Source of the DNA: CAHJWH01 sp965198905
Lineage (GTDB): Bacteria > Pseudomonadota > Alphaproteobacteria > Caulobacterales > Caulobacteraceae
DNA: 64,000 nt
Direction: 5' to 3'
Assembly (NCBI GenBank): GCA_965198905.1
Contig: OZ240678.1
Location: 1,426,001-1,490,000, forward strand
This document shows, one piece after another, positions 7,320 through 16,510 of this stretch (within the stretch, counting starts at the first letter, position 1; each line of letters opens with the position of its first letter). The position numbers and the translations under genes are program-made. A model generated the notes under the pieces. It was not told the origin of the DNA, ran no database searches, and worked only from the letters and a program-made list of their open reading frames with translations.

Positions 7320-10300
7320 ACTTCCCGCCGCGACTGCGGCGATGCGCGTGGTCCTGATCACGCTGGACAATCATCTGGGCGCCGCGGTCCAGCGCGCCGA
7401 GCGACGGCTGCAGGCCGACTGGCCGGGCGTGACGCTCGCCATGCACGCCGCCGCCGACTGGTCGCGCGACGCCGCCTCGCTTGAGGCCTGCAAGGCCGAC
7501 ATCGCCACCGCCGACATCATCGTGGCCACGATGATCTTCATGGACGACCAGATCCGCGCCATCCTGCCGGCGCTGACCGAGCGCCAGCCGGACTGCGACG
7601 CCCTCGTGGCCTGCTTCTCCGCCGGCCAGATCGTGCGGCTGACCAAACTCGGCGGGTTCAAGATGGACGGGTCGTCCGGGGGCGTCGTCGGTCTGCTGAA
7701 GCGCCTGCGCGGCGACCGCGGCAAGGTCAAGCCCGGCGGCGGGGCGTCGGCCGGGGCCAAGCAGATGGCCATGCTGCGCCGCCTGCCCAAGATCCTGCGC
7801 TTCATCCCAGGCGCGGCCCAGGACATGCGCGCCTACTTCCTGACCTTGCAGTATTTCCTCGCCGGCACCGACGAGAACATCGAGGGCCTGGTCCGCCTGC
7901 TGGTCGGCCGCTACGCCACGGGCGAACGCGCGGGCCTGAAGGGCGCCAAGGCCGCCCCGCCGGCCGACTATCCCGAGACCGGCGTCTACCATCCGCGCCT
8001 GCCCGGCCGCATCTCAGCCAGCGCCTCGAGCCTTCCCGCCACGTCGGGCGCCAAGGGCACGGTCGGCGTGCTGGTGATGCGCTCCTACGTCCTGTCCGGC
8101 GACACCGCCCACTACGATGCGGTCATCGACGCCCTGGAGGCCCGGGGCCTGAGGGTGATCCCCGCCTTCGCCGCGGGGCTCGACGCGCGCCCGGCCGCGG
8201 AGGCCTTCTTCGTGGGCGCCAATGGCGTGAGCCTGATCGACATGATGGTCTCGCTGACCGGCTTCTCGCTGGTCGGCGGCCCGGCCTATGCGGAGCCCGG
8301 CGCGGCGGAGGCCCTGCTGGCGGGGCTGGACGTTCCCTGCATGGCCGCCCACGCCCTGGAGTTCCAGACCCTGGAGGAGTGGCGCGCCAACGCGCAGGGC
8401 CTGTCGGCGGTGGAGGCCACCATGATGGTGGCCATGCCCGAGCTCGACGGCTCCTTCGGGCCCATGGTGTTCGGCGGCCGCACCGCCCGCTCGCTCACCG
8501 ACGCCCGCACCATGGAGGGCGAGCCCGAGCGCATCGCGCGCCTGGCCGGACGGGTCGCAGCCACCGTGGCGCTCCGCCGCAAGGCCAACGCCGACAAGAA
8601 GCTCGCCATCACCCTGTTCAACTTCCCGCCCAACGCCGGCGACGTCGGAACGGCCGCCTATCTGGACGTCTTCGCCTCCCTCCACGAAGTGCTGGGCGCG
8701 CTGAAGGCGCAGGGCTATCGCGTCGAGGTCCCCCCGACGGTTCAGGCCCTGCACGAGGCCATCGTGGGCAAGGCGGTCTATGGCGGCATGCCCGCCCGGG
8801 TCCACGCCCGCATCGCCGCGGCCGACCACGTCCGCCGCGAGCCTCACCTGGCCGAGATCGAGGCCGCCTGGGGCCCCGCCCCCGGTCGTCAGCAGGCGCT
8901 GGGCTCCGACATCACGGTCCTGGGCGCGCGCTTTGGCGACGTGTTCGTCGGCATCCAGCCGGCCTTCGGCTACGAAGGCGACCCGATGCGGCTGCTGTTC
9001 GAGAAGGGGTTCGCACCGACCCACGCCTTCTCCGCCTTCTACCGTTACCTGCGCGAAGACTTCGGGGCCGACGCGGTGCTGCACTTCGGCACCCATGGCG
9101 CGCTGGAGTTCATGCCCGGCAAGCAGACTGGGCTGTCCGGCGCCTGCTGGCCCGACCGGCTGATCGGCGATCTGCCCAACGTCTATCTCTACGCCTCCAA
9201 CAACCCGTCGGAGGGTCTGCTGGCCAAGCGGCGCTCCGGCGCCATCCTGGTCAGCCACCTGACCCCGCCGGTCACCCGCGCCGGCCTCTACAAGGGCTTG
9301 GCCGAGCTGAAGGGTAGCCTGGAACGCTGGAGGGCGTCCGCGCCCGACGCCCCCGGCCGTGCCGATCTCGCCACCCTGATCCAGGCGGAAGCCTCGACCC
9401 TCGACCTCGCCCCCGCCGAGCCGCCCTTCACCGATCCCGCGGCCGCCATCGCCCGCCTGACCGCCTCGATCATGGAGCTGGAGGCCACGGTGATCCCCTT
9501 CGGCTTCCACGTCGCCGGCCGCGCGCCCTCTCGCGAGGCCCGTCTCGAGCTGCTCTCCTGCATGGCCGAGCCCGACGGCGCCCTGCCGCTGGACGCTGAG
9601 GTGCTGGCGGCGCTGGTGGACGGCGCGGCGCCCGAGACGTTCAGCCCCGTGGACAAGGCGGGCGAGCCGCTAGATGCGGCGCACCTGGCCCGGCTGCAGC
9701 GCCTGTCAGCGGCGGCGAAGGCGATGGGCGAACCCGGCGAGATCGACGGGCTGATGCGCGCCCTGTCCGGCCGCTACGTCCGCCCGGCCCCCGGCGGCGA
9801 CGTACTGCGCACCCCCGAAGTGCTGCCCACCGGCCGCAACCTGCACGGCTTCGACCCCTATCGCATCCCCAGCCGCAGCGCCTCCGCCGAGGGGATGGCC
9901 CAGGCCGAGCGGCTGCTGGACCGTCACCGCTGCGACGGCGGCGGCACGCCGGAGAGCATCGCCATCGTACTCTGGGGCTCCGACAACCTGAAATCGGAAG
10001 GCGGCGCCATCGCTCAGGCGCTGGGCCTGATGGGCGCCCGCGCCCGCTTCGACGGCTACGGCCGGCTCTGCGGCGCGGAGCTGATCCCTCTGGAGGACCT
10101 CGGTCGCCCGCGGATCGATGTGGTGATGAGCCTGTCCGGCATATTCCGCGATCTGCTGCCCAACCAGGTGCGCCTGCTCGCCGAGGCCGCCAAGCTCGCC
10201 GCCGAGGCCGACGAGCCGGTGGAGCTGAACTTCATCCGCAAGCACGCCCTCGCCCGCATGGCCGAGAACGGCTGCGACCTGGCCACAGCGTCCTTGCGGG

Positions 10301-11043
10301 TCTTCTCCAATGCGGAAGGGGCGTACGGGGCCAACGTCAACCAGCTGATCCAGAGCGGCATGTGGGAGCAGGAGGACGAGCTGGCCGAAGCCTATGTCCG
10401 CCGCAAGGGCCATGCCTTCGGGGTCGACGGCAAGGCGGTCGCCCAGCCCGCCCTGTTCAACGCCCTGCTCAAGGACGTGGCGCTGAACTACCAGACCCTG
10501 GAATCGACCGAACTCGGCGTCACCTCCATCGACCACTATTTCGATGCGCTGGGCGGCCTGTCGCGGGCGGTGAAGCGCGCTCGGGGCGTCGAGGCGACGT
10601 GCTACATCGGCGATGAGACCCGGGGCGACGGCAAGGTCCGCACCCTGGCCGAACAGGTCTCGCTGGAGACCCGCACCCGGGCCCTGAACCCCAAATGGTA
10701 CGAGGCCCTGCTGGCTCATGGCCACGAAGGCGTACGCGAGATCGAGCAGCACGTCACAAACACGCTGGGCTGGTCGGCCACCACCGGCCAGGTCCAGCCC
10801 TGGATCTACCAGCAGCTCAGCGAGACCTATGTGCTGGACGAGGCCATGCGCGAGCGGCTCTCGGCCCTGAACCCCGGCGCCGCGGACCGCCTCGCCCACC
10901 GCCTGATCGAGGCGTGCGAGCGCAACTTCTGGCAGCCCGACGCCGACACCCTGGAGCGGCTTCGCGCCGCCTCCGAAGACCTCGAAGACCGCCTTGAAGG
11001 CATTGGCCCCGCTTCGGCCTTCGCCATGGAGAAAGCCGCATGA
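7306..11043 (+). CDS. bchH: Magnesium chelatase subunit H
   Basis: BchH is the large porphyrin-binding subunit of Mg-chelatase, which inserts Mg2+ into protoporphyrin IX together with BchI and BchD (not in this window). The chosen ATG at 7306 gives 1245 residues, the normal size, with GAAGG nine bases upstream; an ATG at 7285 would add seven residues. The conserved HFGTHGALEFMPGKQTG and NNPSEG segments are in the middle, and WIYQQLSETYVLDEAMRERL is near the C terminus. It overlaps bchB at its start and bchL at its end (ATGA). Confidence 0.96.
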   Translation: MVDAELPAATAAMRVVLITLDNHLGAAVQRAERRLQADWPGVTLAMHAAADWSRDAASLEACKADIATADIIVATMIFMDDQIRAILPALTERQPDCDALVACFSAGQIVRLTKLGGFKMDGSSGGVVGLLKRLRGDRGKVKPGGGASAGAKQMAMLRRLPKILRFIPGAAQDMRAYFLTLQYFLAGTDENIEGLVRLLVGRYATGERAGLKGAKAAPPADYPETGVYHPRLPGRISASASSLPATSGAKGTVGVLVMRSYVLSGDTAHYDAVIDALEARGLRVIPAFAAGLDARPAAEAFFVGANGVSLIDMMVSLTGFSLVGGPAYAEPGAAEALLAGLDVPCMAAHALEFQTLEEWRANAQGLSAVEATMMVAMPELDGSFGPMVFGGRTARSLTDARTMEGEPERIARLAGRVAATVALRRKANADKKLAITLFNFPPNAGDVGTAAYLDVFASLHEVLGALKAQGYRVEVPPTVQALHEAIVGKAVYGGMPARVHARIAAADHVRREPHLAEIEAAWGPAPGRQQALGSDITVLGARFGDVFVGIQPAFGYEGDPMRLLFEKGFAPTHAFSAFYRYLREDFGADAVLHFGTHGALEFMPGKQTGLSGACWPDRLIGDLPNVYLYASNNPSEGLLAKRRSGAILVSHLTPPVTRAGLYKGLAELKGSLERWRASAPDAPGRADLATLIQAEASTLDLAPAEPPFTDPAAAIARLTASIMELEATVIPFGFHVAGRAPSREARLELLSCMAEPDGALPLDAEVLAALVDGAAPETFSPVDKAGEPLDAAHLARLQRLSAAAKAMGEPGEIDGLMRALSGRYVRPAPGGDVLRTPEVLPTGRNLHGFDPYRIPSRSASAEGMAQAERLLDRHRCDGGGTPESIAIVLWGSDNLKSEGGAIAQALGLMGARARFDGYGRLCGAELIPLEDLGRPRIDVVMSLSGIFRDLLPNQVRLLAEAAKLAAEADEPVELNFIRKHALARMAENGCDLATASLRVFSNAEGAYGANVNQLIQSGMWEQEDELAEAYVRRKGHAFGVDGKAVAQPALFNALLKDVALNYQTLESTELGVTSIDHYFDALGGLSRAVKRARGVEATCYIGDETRGDGKVRTLAEQVSLETRTRALNPKWYEALLAHGHEGVREIEQHVTNTLGWSATTGQVQPWIYQQLSETYVLDEAMRERLSALNPGAADRLAHRLIEACERNFWQPDADTLERLRAASEDLEDRLEGIGPASAFAMEKAA

Positions 11044-11960
11044 CGACGCTCACCCTGGAGCGCCGCACTCGCCCCGCGCCGCCCCCCCCGCCCAGAGGCG
11101 CCGACGGCGAAGGCAGCGTCCAGGTGCATATGGACGCCGTGCGCAGCATGGGGACCGCCAAGGTCTTCGCCGTCTACGGCAAGGGCGGCATCGGCAAGTC
11201 GACCACCTCGTCCAACCTGTCGGCGGCCTTTTCCAAGCTCGGCTACCGGGTGCTGCAGATCGGCTGCGACCCCAAGCACGACTCCACCTTCACCCTGACC
11301 AAGAAGCTGATCCCCACCGTCATCGACGCCCTGGAACAGGTCGACTTCCACGCCGAGGAACTGGCGGTGGAGGACTTCGTGTACGAAGGCTTCAACGGGG
11401 TGATGTGTGTTGAGGCGGGCGGCCCGCCGGCGGGCACGGGGTGCGGCGGCTACGTCGTCGGCCAGACGGTGAAGCTGCTGAAGCAGCACCACCTGCTCGA
11501 CGACACCGACATCGTGATCTTCGACGTGCTGGGCGATGTGGTCTGCGGCGGGTTTGCAGCGCCCCTGCAGCATGCCGAGCGGGCGCTGATCGTCACCGCC
11601 AACGACTTCGATAGCATCTTCGCGATGAACCGCATCGTGGCCGCCATCCAGGCCAAGTCGAAGACCTATCCGGTGCGGGTCGGCGGCGTGATCTGCAACC
11701 GCAGCGCCGCCACCGACCAGGTGGACCGCTTCAACGCCCAGGCCGGCCTCACCACCATCGCCCGCTTCCCCGACCTCGACGTGGTCCGTCGGTCCAGGTT
11801 GAAGAAGTCCACCCTGTTCGAGATGGAGCCCTCGCCCGAGCTGGAGGCGATCCAGAACGAATACCTGCGCCTCGCCGCCTCCCTTTACATCGGGGGCGAC
11901 GCCCCCGATGCGGTGGCGCTGAAGGATCGCGACGTATTCGACCTGCTGGGGTTTGAGTGA
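11040..11960 (+). CDS. bchL: Dark-operative protochlorophyllide reductase iron protein L
   Basis: BchL is the NifH-like ATPase that feeds electrons to BchNB. 306 residues. The P-loop GKGGIGKST is at about 47-55. Cys135 (GTGCGG) and Cys169 (DVVCGG) match the two NifH-type ligands for the [4Fe-4S] cluster bridging the homodimer. An N-terminal Pro-rich extension (residues 1-25) leads into ADGEGSVQVH, as in other BchL proteins. It starts inside the bchH stop (ATGA). A pair of inverted repeats lies immediately downstream, before bchM. Confidence 0.97.
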   Translation: MTTLTLERRTRPAPPPPPRGADGEGSVQVHMDAVRSMGTAKVFAVYGKGGIGKSTTSSNLSAAFSKLGYRVLQIGCDPKHDSTFTLTKKLIPTVIDALEQVDFHAEELAVEDFVYEGFNGVMCVEAGGPPAGTGCGGYVVGQTVKLLKQHHLLDDTDIVIFDVLGDVVCGGFAAPLQHAERALIVTANDFDSIFAMNRIVAAIQAKSKTYPVRVGGVICNRSAATDQVDRFNAQAGLTTIARFPDLDVVRRSRLKKSTLFEMEPSPELEAIQNEYLRLAASLYIGGDAPDAVALKDRDVFDLLGFE

Positions 11961-11990
11961 TGAGCGGGAGCGCCTCGGCTCGTTGGAGCT

Positions 11991-12098
11991 GCGTCCTTCG
12001 AGACGCCCTCTTCGCGGTCTCCTCAGGATGACGAGCGTTTTAGAGGCCTCCCCCCTTCGTCATGCTGAGGAGCGGCCCGACGGGGCGCATCTTGAAGC
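11991..12098. repeat. Inverted pair of REP-like repeats between bchL and bchM
   Basis: Copy A (about 11991-12033) runs from GCGTCCTTCGAGACGC to CTCAGGATGACG. Copy B (about 12058-12098) is its inverted counterpart, from CGTCATGCTGAGGAGC to GCGCATCTTGAAGC. Repeats ending in CTCAGGATGACG resemble intergenic palindromes that I recall as common in Caulobacteraceae genomes. The pair lies inside the open frame leading into bchM and supplies its probable start codon. Confidence 0.75.
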
Positions 12099-12795
12099 CC
12101 GCACCGACCGCTACACCGCCCGCCGCGCGGCCATCGAGCACTATTTCGACCGTACCGCGGTCGAGGCCTGGGCCAAGCTTACCTCCGATGCGCCGGTCAG
12201 CCGTATCCGCCAGACGGTGCGCGAGGGGCGCGACGCCATGCGCGCCACCCTGCTGTCCTGGCTGCCGGACGACCTGACCGGACGCCGGGTGCTCGACGCC
12301 GGCTGCGGCCCGGGCGTGATGTGCATCGACCTGGCGCGGCGGGACGCCGAGGTGGTCGGTGTCGATCTCTCGGCCGAGCTTGTGCGGCTGGGCGGGGAGC
12401 GAATGCCGGCCGAGCTGGCGTCTCGCGTGACGCTGCTGGCCGGCGACATGCTGGACGAGGCGCACGGCCGCTTCGACCACGTGGTCTGCATGGACGCGCT
12501 GATCCACTATGGCGGCGCGGATGCGGTGGCGATGCTGGGCCGGCTGGCGGCGCGCACCGAGCGCTCCGTCCTGTTCACCTATGCGCCCAAGACCCCGCTG
12601 CTGGCGGTGATGCACGCGGTGGGCCGGCTGTTTCCCCGTTCCAACCGCTCCCCCGCCATCCAGCCCACAGCGCCCTCGGCGCTCCTGCGTCAGCTGGCCA
12701 AGGCGCCGGCCCTGCAGGGCTGGACCGCCGCGCGCACCCACAGGATCAAGAGCGGCTTCTACACCTGCCAGGCGCTGGAGCTGGTCCGGCGATGA
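12028..12795 (+). CDS. bchM: Mg-protoporphyrin IX O-methyltransferase
   Basis: BchM methylates the 13-propionate of Mg-protoporphyrin IX using SAM, giving the substrate of AcsF. The SAM motif VLDAGCGPG is clear, and the family opening YTARRAAIEHYFDRTAVEAWAKL-type sequence begins about 35 residues in. The only in-frame ATG is at 12028, inside a REP-like repeat; the frame stays open back to a TTG at 11953 within bchL. About 25-30 N-terminal residues are therefore repeat-derived and atypical. No good ribosome site is seen before 12028. The end overlaps lhaA (ATGA). Confidence 0.9.
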   Translation: MTSVLEASPLRHAEERPDGAHLEARTDRYTARRAAIEHYFDRTAVEAWAKLTSDAPVSRIRQTVREGRDAMRATLLSWLPDDLTGRRVLDAGCGPGVMCIDLARRDAEVVGVDLSAELVRLGGERMPAELASRVTLLAGDMLDEAHGRFDHVVCMDALIHYGGADAVAMLGRLAARTERSVLFTYAPKTPLLAVMHAVGRLFPRSNRSPAIQPTAPSALLRQLAKAPALQGWTAARTHRIKSGFYTCQALELVRR

Positions 12796-14237
12796 GCCTG
12801 CCGCTTCGCAAGGCCCGCAAGACGACGTCCGGCCCCAAAGGTCCGGGCGCGCGGATGTCGGTGTTCCGGCCGGGCGAGGGCCTGCCGGTCTCGCGCCTGC
12901 TGCGGCTGTCCTTGATCCAGGTCGCCGCGGGCATGACGCTGGTGCTGCTGAACGGTGCGCTTAACCGCATCCTGATCGTGGAGATGCACGTCTCCGCGGT
13001 CCTGGTGACGCTGATGATCGGGGCGCCGCTGGTGTTCGCGCCGCTTCGCGCCGTCATCGGCTTCCGCTCCGACATCCACGCTTCCGCGCTCGGCTGGCGG
13101 CGCACCCCCTATCTGGTGCTGGGCTGCATGGTGCAGTTCGGCGGCCTGGCCATCATGCCCTTCTTCCTGCTGGCCATGACGTCCAGCCACGGGGCGTCGG
13201 CGACGGTGGGCGAGGCCGGGGCGATGCTGAGCTTCCTGCTGGCGGGCGTCGGGCTCTACGCCACCCAGACCACGGGCCTGGCGCTGGCCGCCGACATCGC
13301 ACCGGCCGAGAGCCGGACCCGGGTGGTCGGCCTGATGTTCGTGGCGCTGTTCTGCGGCATGATCCTGAGCGCCCTGGCCTTCCGCTTCGCACTTCAGCCC
13401 TACGCGCCGCTGCGCCTAGTCAAGGTGGTCCAGTCCGCGGCGGTGGTCGTGGCGCTGCTGAACGGGATCGCGATCTACCGCCAGGAAGCCTTTGGCGGCG
13501 CCCACGCGCCGCCGCCCTCGGTCCGTCCGACCTTCGCCCAGGCGTTGGCGCCGGTGTTCGGCGCGCCCCATGCCCGGCGCACGCTGATCATGCTGGCCCT
13601 CGGCTCGGCCGCCTTCGGCCTGCAGGAGGTGCTGGTGGAGCCCTTCGGCGGCCAGGTGCTGCACATGAGCGTGGCCTCCACCACCGCCCTGACTGGGCTG
13701 GTGGGCGCGGGCTCGCTGCTGGGTTACGCACTCGCGGCGCGGCCGCGCCCCGGCGGCTCGGATCCCTATCGGCTGGCGGCGCTGGGCGCCCTGGCGGGGG
13801 TCCCGGCCTTCGTCGCGGTGATCCTGGCCGCACCGCTCGGCGCGCGGCTGCTGCTCCAGGTCGGCATGGCCGGCGTGGGTTTCGGCGCGGGCCTGTTCGG
13901 GGTCGCCGCGCTCAACGCCACCCTGGCGCTGACGCCGGAGGGCCAGTCGGGGCTGGCGCTCGGCGTCTGGGGCGCGGTCCAGGCGCTGGGCGCAGGGATC
14001 GCGGTGGCCGGCGGCGGCGCGCTGCGGGCCTTGCTGTCCCACCTGGTCCAGGCCGGGCGGCTCGGCGAAGGGCTGGCGGCGGCGGAGATCGGCTATGTGG
14101 TCATGTACCACTTGGCGATCGTGCTGCTGTTCGGCGTCCTGGTGGCCGTGGGGCCGCTGGTCGGACGGGTGCGGCGCGATGCGCCGGCCGACGCTCGCGT
14201 CCCCCCCGGACGCGCATTCACCACAGCGATGGGATGA
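12792..14237 (+). CDS. lhaA: LhaA/PucC-family light-harvesting assembly protein (BCD transporter family)
   Basis: 481-residue polytopic membrane protein of the bacteriochlorophyll delivery branch of the major facilitator superfamily, needed for LH1 assembly. Typical segments are LLRLSLIQVAAGMTLVLLNGALNRI near the N terminus and RRTPYLVLGCMVQFGGLAIMPF. About twelve hydrophobic helices are expected and visible. The start at 12792 overlaps the bchM stop (ATGA); the frame upstream of it is only the third frame of bchM. Gene order bchM-lhaA-puhA is canonical. Confidence 0.93.
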   Translation: MSLPLRKARKTTSGPKGPGARMSVFRPGEGLPVSRLLRLSLIQVAAGMTLVLLNGALNRILIVEMHVSAVLVTLMIGAPLVFAPLRAVIGFRSDIHASALGWRRTPYLVLGCMVQFGGLAIMPFFLLAMTSSHGASATVGEAGAMLSFLLAGVGLYATQTTGLALAADIAPAESRTRVVGLMFVALFCGMILSALAFRFALQPYAPLRLVKVVQSAAVVVALLNGIAIYRQEAFGGAHAPPPSVRPTFAQALAPVFGAPHARRTLIMLALGSAAFGLQEVLVEPFGGQVLHMSVASTTALTGLVGAGSLLGYALAARPRPGGSDPYRLAALGALAGVPAFVAVILAAPLGARLLLQVGMAGVGFGAGLFGVAALNATLALTPEGQSGLALGVWGAVQALGAGIAVAGGGALRALLSHLVQAGRLGEGLAAAEIGYVVMYHLAIVLLFGVLVAVGPLVGRVRRDAPADARVPPGRAFTTAMG

Positions 14238-14253
14238 GGAAGGCGAGATCGCA

Positions 14254-15024
14254 ATGAACTTCGGACAGTTCGCCCACTATTTCGACGTCACCACGCTGCT
14301 GGTGTTCGTCTTCTTCATCTTCTTCCTCGGCTTGATCTATTACCTGTGCGAGGAGAACAAGCGCGAAGGCTATCCCATGATCTCCGACGTCACCGGAGAG
14401 CGGGAGCTGGGCTTTCCCCATCCTCCGGGGCCCAAGACCTACCTGCGGCTGGAAGGCGGCGAGGTCACCCTGCCCAATGACCACGAGCGCGATCCCTATC
14501 TGGTCGCCCGCCGCACCGCCGGCTTCCCCGGCGCGCCGCTGGAGCCCACCGGCGCCTATCCCATGAACGACGGCATCGGGCCGGGCTCCTACGTCGAGAT
14601 GCGCGAGGAGCCCTTCAAGACCTTTGACGGCGAGAACTCCATGACGCCCATGCGCATCGCGCCGGGCTGGAAGATCCTGGGCCTGGATCCCGATCCCCGG
14701 GGCATGGCGGTGGCGGGGGCGGACGGGGCCGTCGCCGGCCATGTTGTGGACTTCTGGGTCGACCGGGGCGTGCGCTGCGTGCGCTATCTGGAGGTCGCGC
14801 TGGCGGGTTCTGGCGAGCACGTGCTGGCGCCCTTGGCCTTCATGGTCGTGAACCCCGGCAAACGACTGGCTTCCACCCGCGCCATCCTCAGCGAACAGTT
14901 CGTCCGCGTCCCGCGCCTGCGCAGCCCTGACGAGATCACCGCGCGCGAAGAGGACAAGATCAGCGCCTACTTCGCCGGCGGCTACCTCTATGCCGAGCCC
15001 AGCCGCCTGGAGCCCCTGCTATGA
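14254..15024 (+). CDS. puhA: Photosynthetic reaction centre H subunit
   Basis: PuhA caps the L and M subunits of the type II reaction centre on the cytoplasmic side and shapes proton delivery to QB. 256 residues with one N-terminal membrane helix (about 12-33, LLVFVFFIFFLGLIYYL) and a cytoplasmic beta-rich PRC-barrel domain. The start ATG at 14254 follows GAGGAAGG, which excludes the longer upstream frame overlapping lhaA. It overlaps puhB by ATGA. The L and M genes (puf) are not in this window. Confidence 0.97.
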   Translation: MNFGQFAHYFDVTTLLVFVFFIFFLGLIYYLCEENKREGYPMISDVTGERELGFPHPPGPKTYLRLEGGEVTLPNDHERDPYLVARRTAGFPGAPLEPTGAYPMNDGIGPGSYVEMREEPFKTFDGENSMTPMRIAPGWKILGLDPDPRGMAVAGADGAVAGHVVDFWVDRGVRCVRYLEVALAGSGEHVLAPLAFMVVNPGKRLASTRAILSEQFVRVPRLRSPDEITAREEDKISAYFAGGYLYAEPSRLEPLL

Positions 15025-15722
15025 ACATGGAAGCCGCCATCGCGCGGGACCAGACCCACTACGACGCGGTGCTGGAGTCCCAGCCCGGCCTGCCCGAGCC
15101 GCTGCCCGCGGGCGAGCAGGTGCTGTGGCAGGGTGCGCCGGACTGGAAGATACTGGCCGTACACGTCTTCCACATCCGTCCGCTGGCGATCCTGTCCGGG
15201 CTGTGCGCCTTGCTGTCGCTGTTGGTCGGGATCGCCCACGCCGCGCCGGCGGCCTACCTGTTCCTGGCGCTCGTCGTTCCGCTGATGGCGGGCATCGTGG
15301 CGATCGGCCTCGCCGCCCTGGCCGCCTGGCTGGTGGCGCGGGTCAGCTGCTACACCGTCACCGACGCCCGGCTGGTGCTGCGGGTGGGCCTGATCGTGCC
15401 GGTGAACCTGAACATCCCCTTCAGCGAGATCACCGACGTGGCCATGCGCCCCCATGAGGGCGGCTCGGGCGACCTGCCGCTCAGCGTGAAGTCCTACAAG
15501 CGGGTCAGCTACATGCTGCTCTGGCCCCATGTGCGTCCTATGCAGTTCAAGCGTCCGCAGCCCATGCTGCGCGCCGTGCGCGACGCGGAGAAGGCGGCCG
15601 ACGTGCTGGTCAACGCCCTTCGCCGCGCCCACGGCGGCCGTATGACGTTCGCCTACGCCCGGCCCGAGCCCGCCCCGGCGCCCAGCCTGCGGACGCCTGG
15701 CGTCCTGATGGCGGCGGAGTAG
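15021..15722 (+). CDS. puhB: Photosynthetic complex assembly protein PuhB
   Basis: PuhB is a dimeric membrane protein that aids reaction-centre assembly. 233 residues; GEQVLWQGAPDWKILA near the N terminus, two or three membrane helices (about 53-112) and a PH-like domain (CYTVTDARLVLRVGLIVPVNLNIPF) match the family. The Ala/Pro-rich C-terminal tail after residue 205 looks disordered. Starts within the puhA stop; three bases separate it from puhC. Confidence 0.9.
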   Translation: MNMEAAIARDQTHYDAVLESQPGLPEPLPAGEQVLWQGAPDWKILAVHVFHIRPLAILSGLCALLSLLVGIAHAAPAAYLFLALVVPLMAGIVAIGLAALAAWLVARVSCYTVTDARLVLRVGLIVPVNLNIPFSEITDVAMRPHEGGSGDLPLSVKSYKRVSYMLLWPHVRPMQFKRPQPMLRAVRDAEKAADVLVNALRRAHGGRMTFAYARPEPAPAPSLRTPGVLMAAE

Positions 15723-15725
15723 CCC

Positions 15726-16217
15726 ATGTCCGCCACAGACAGCGAAGAGCGCCCGATCCCGCCGGCCATCATCATCGGCGGCGCCCTGGTGATGGCGGTG
15801 AGCCTGCTGGCGGTGAGCTCCGCGCGCATGGGCGTTGCGCCGCGCCAGGCGCGCCCCCCCTCGACAGCTGTGGCGGCCTACGACTTCCGCGTCTCGCCCC
15901 CGAACGCCGAAGGGTTCGAGACGGTGCTATCGGCCCGCGACGGTCGCGCGGTCGCGCCGCTGTCAGGCCGGGGCGATGACTTCCTGCCGAGCCTGGTGGA
16001 CAAGCTCCGCCAGGAGCGTGCGCTGAAGGGTATCCATAGCAATGCGCCCTTCCGCTTGGTGCGCTTCGCCGACAGCCGCGTCTCGCTGGAGGACCCGGTC
16101 ACCGGGCGCGAATTGAACCTGGAATCCTTCGGCTCGGTGAACGAGGCCAACGCCGCGCGCCTGATCACCGAAGGCCAGGCGGTGGACGGCCGCGCGACGC
16201 CGGGCGCGGGCGCATGA
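15726..16217 (+). CDS. puhC: Photosynthetic complex assembly protein PuhC
   Basis: 163 residues with a single N-terminal membrane anchor (about 12-32) and a periplasmic domain; PuhC supports LH1-reaction-centre core organisation. The segments ALKGIHSNAPFRLVRFADSRVSLEDPVTGRELNLESFG and NEANAARLI... are typical. It overlaps the next small gene by four bases (ATGA). Assignment rests on sequence features plus invariant gene order after puhB. Confidence 0.88.
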   Translation: MSATDSEERPIPPAIIIGGALVMAVSLLAVSSARMGVAPRQARPPSTAVAAYDFRVSPPNAEGFETVLSARDGRAVAPLSGRGDDFLPSLVDKLRQERALKGIHSNAPFRLVRFADSRVSLEDPVTGRELNLESFGSVNEANAARLITEGQAVDGRATPGAGA

Positions 16218-16510
16218 GCCGCTCCTTCGAGACGCCCTGCACCGTGGAGATCGCCTGCGACGGCGAGAGCCTGCACGCCCACGTCCTGCTCGAAGGCGTC
16301 GAGATCGGCCCCGCCGACAAGGTGCGGGTGCACGAGGCGCCCGCCCACGTCCGTTTCGGCGAGCGCCGCACCATCAAGACCCGCGCCACCGTCACCCGCG
16401 CCAACGCGATGGAGCGCGCGCTGACCTATCTGTCCGCCCGTCTTCAGTTGACCGAACTGTTCGAAGTGAGCTTCTCTCCCGGGGCCGTGAAAGAGGGAGC
16501 CGCCCGATGA
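16214..16510 (+). CDS. Small uncharacterised photosynthesis-cluster protein
   Basis: 98-residue soluble protein with no signal peptide or membrane helix. It overlaps puhC at its start and acsF at its end, both by ATGA, so it is certainly part of the operon. I recognise no fold or catalytic motif. The sequence is rich in beta-type segments (TVEIACDGESLHAHVLLEG, GERRTIKTRATVTRA) with a helical C terminus. Position directly before acsF suggests a role in photosystem assembly or in the cyclase step; that is inference only. Confidence 0.8.
   Translation: MSRSFETPCTVEIACDGESLHAHVLLEGVEIGPADKVRVHEAPAHVRFGERRTIKTRATVTRANAMERALTYLSARLQLTELFEVSFSPGAVKEGAAR

Noticed and set aside
8014..9510. 498-codon open frame antisense to bchH
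   Set aside because: Composition is typical of a high-GC shadow frame (GH, AGR, QG runs); bchH explains the region.
11991..12098. Possible CRISPR or phage repeat
   Set aside because: Only two inverted copies, no regular spacers; fits a REP-like palindrome pair. No CRISPR array was seen anywhere in the window.
12321..14237. 638-codon version of lhaA
   Set aside because: The first 157 codons are the third frame of bchM; the ATG at 12792 overlapping the bchM stop is the proper start.
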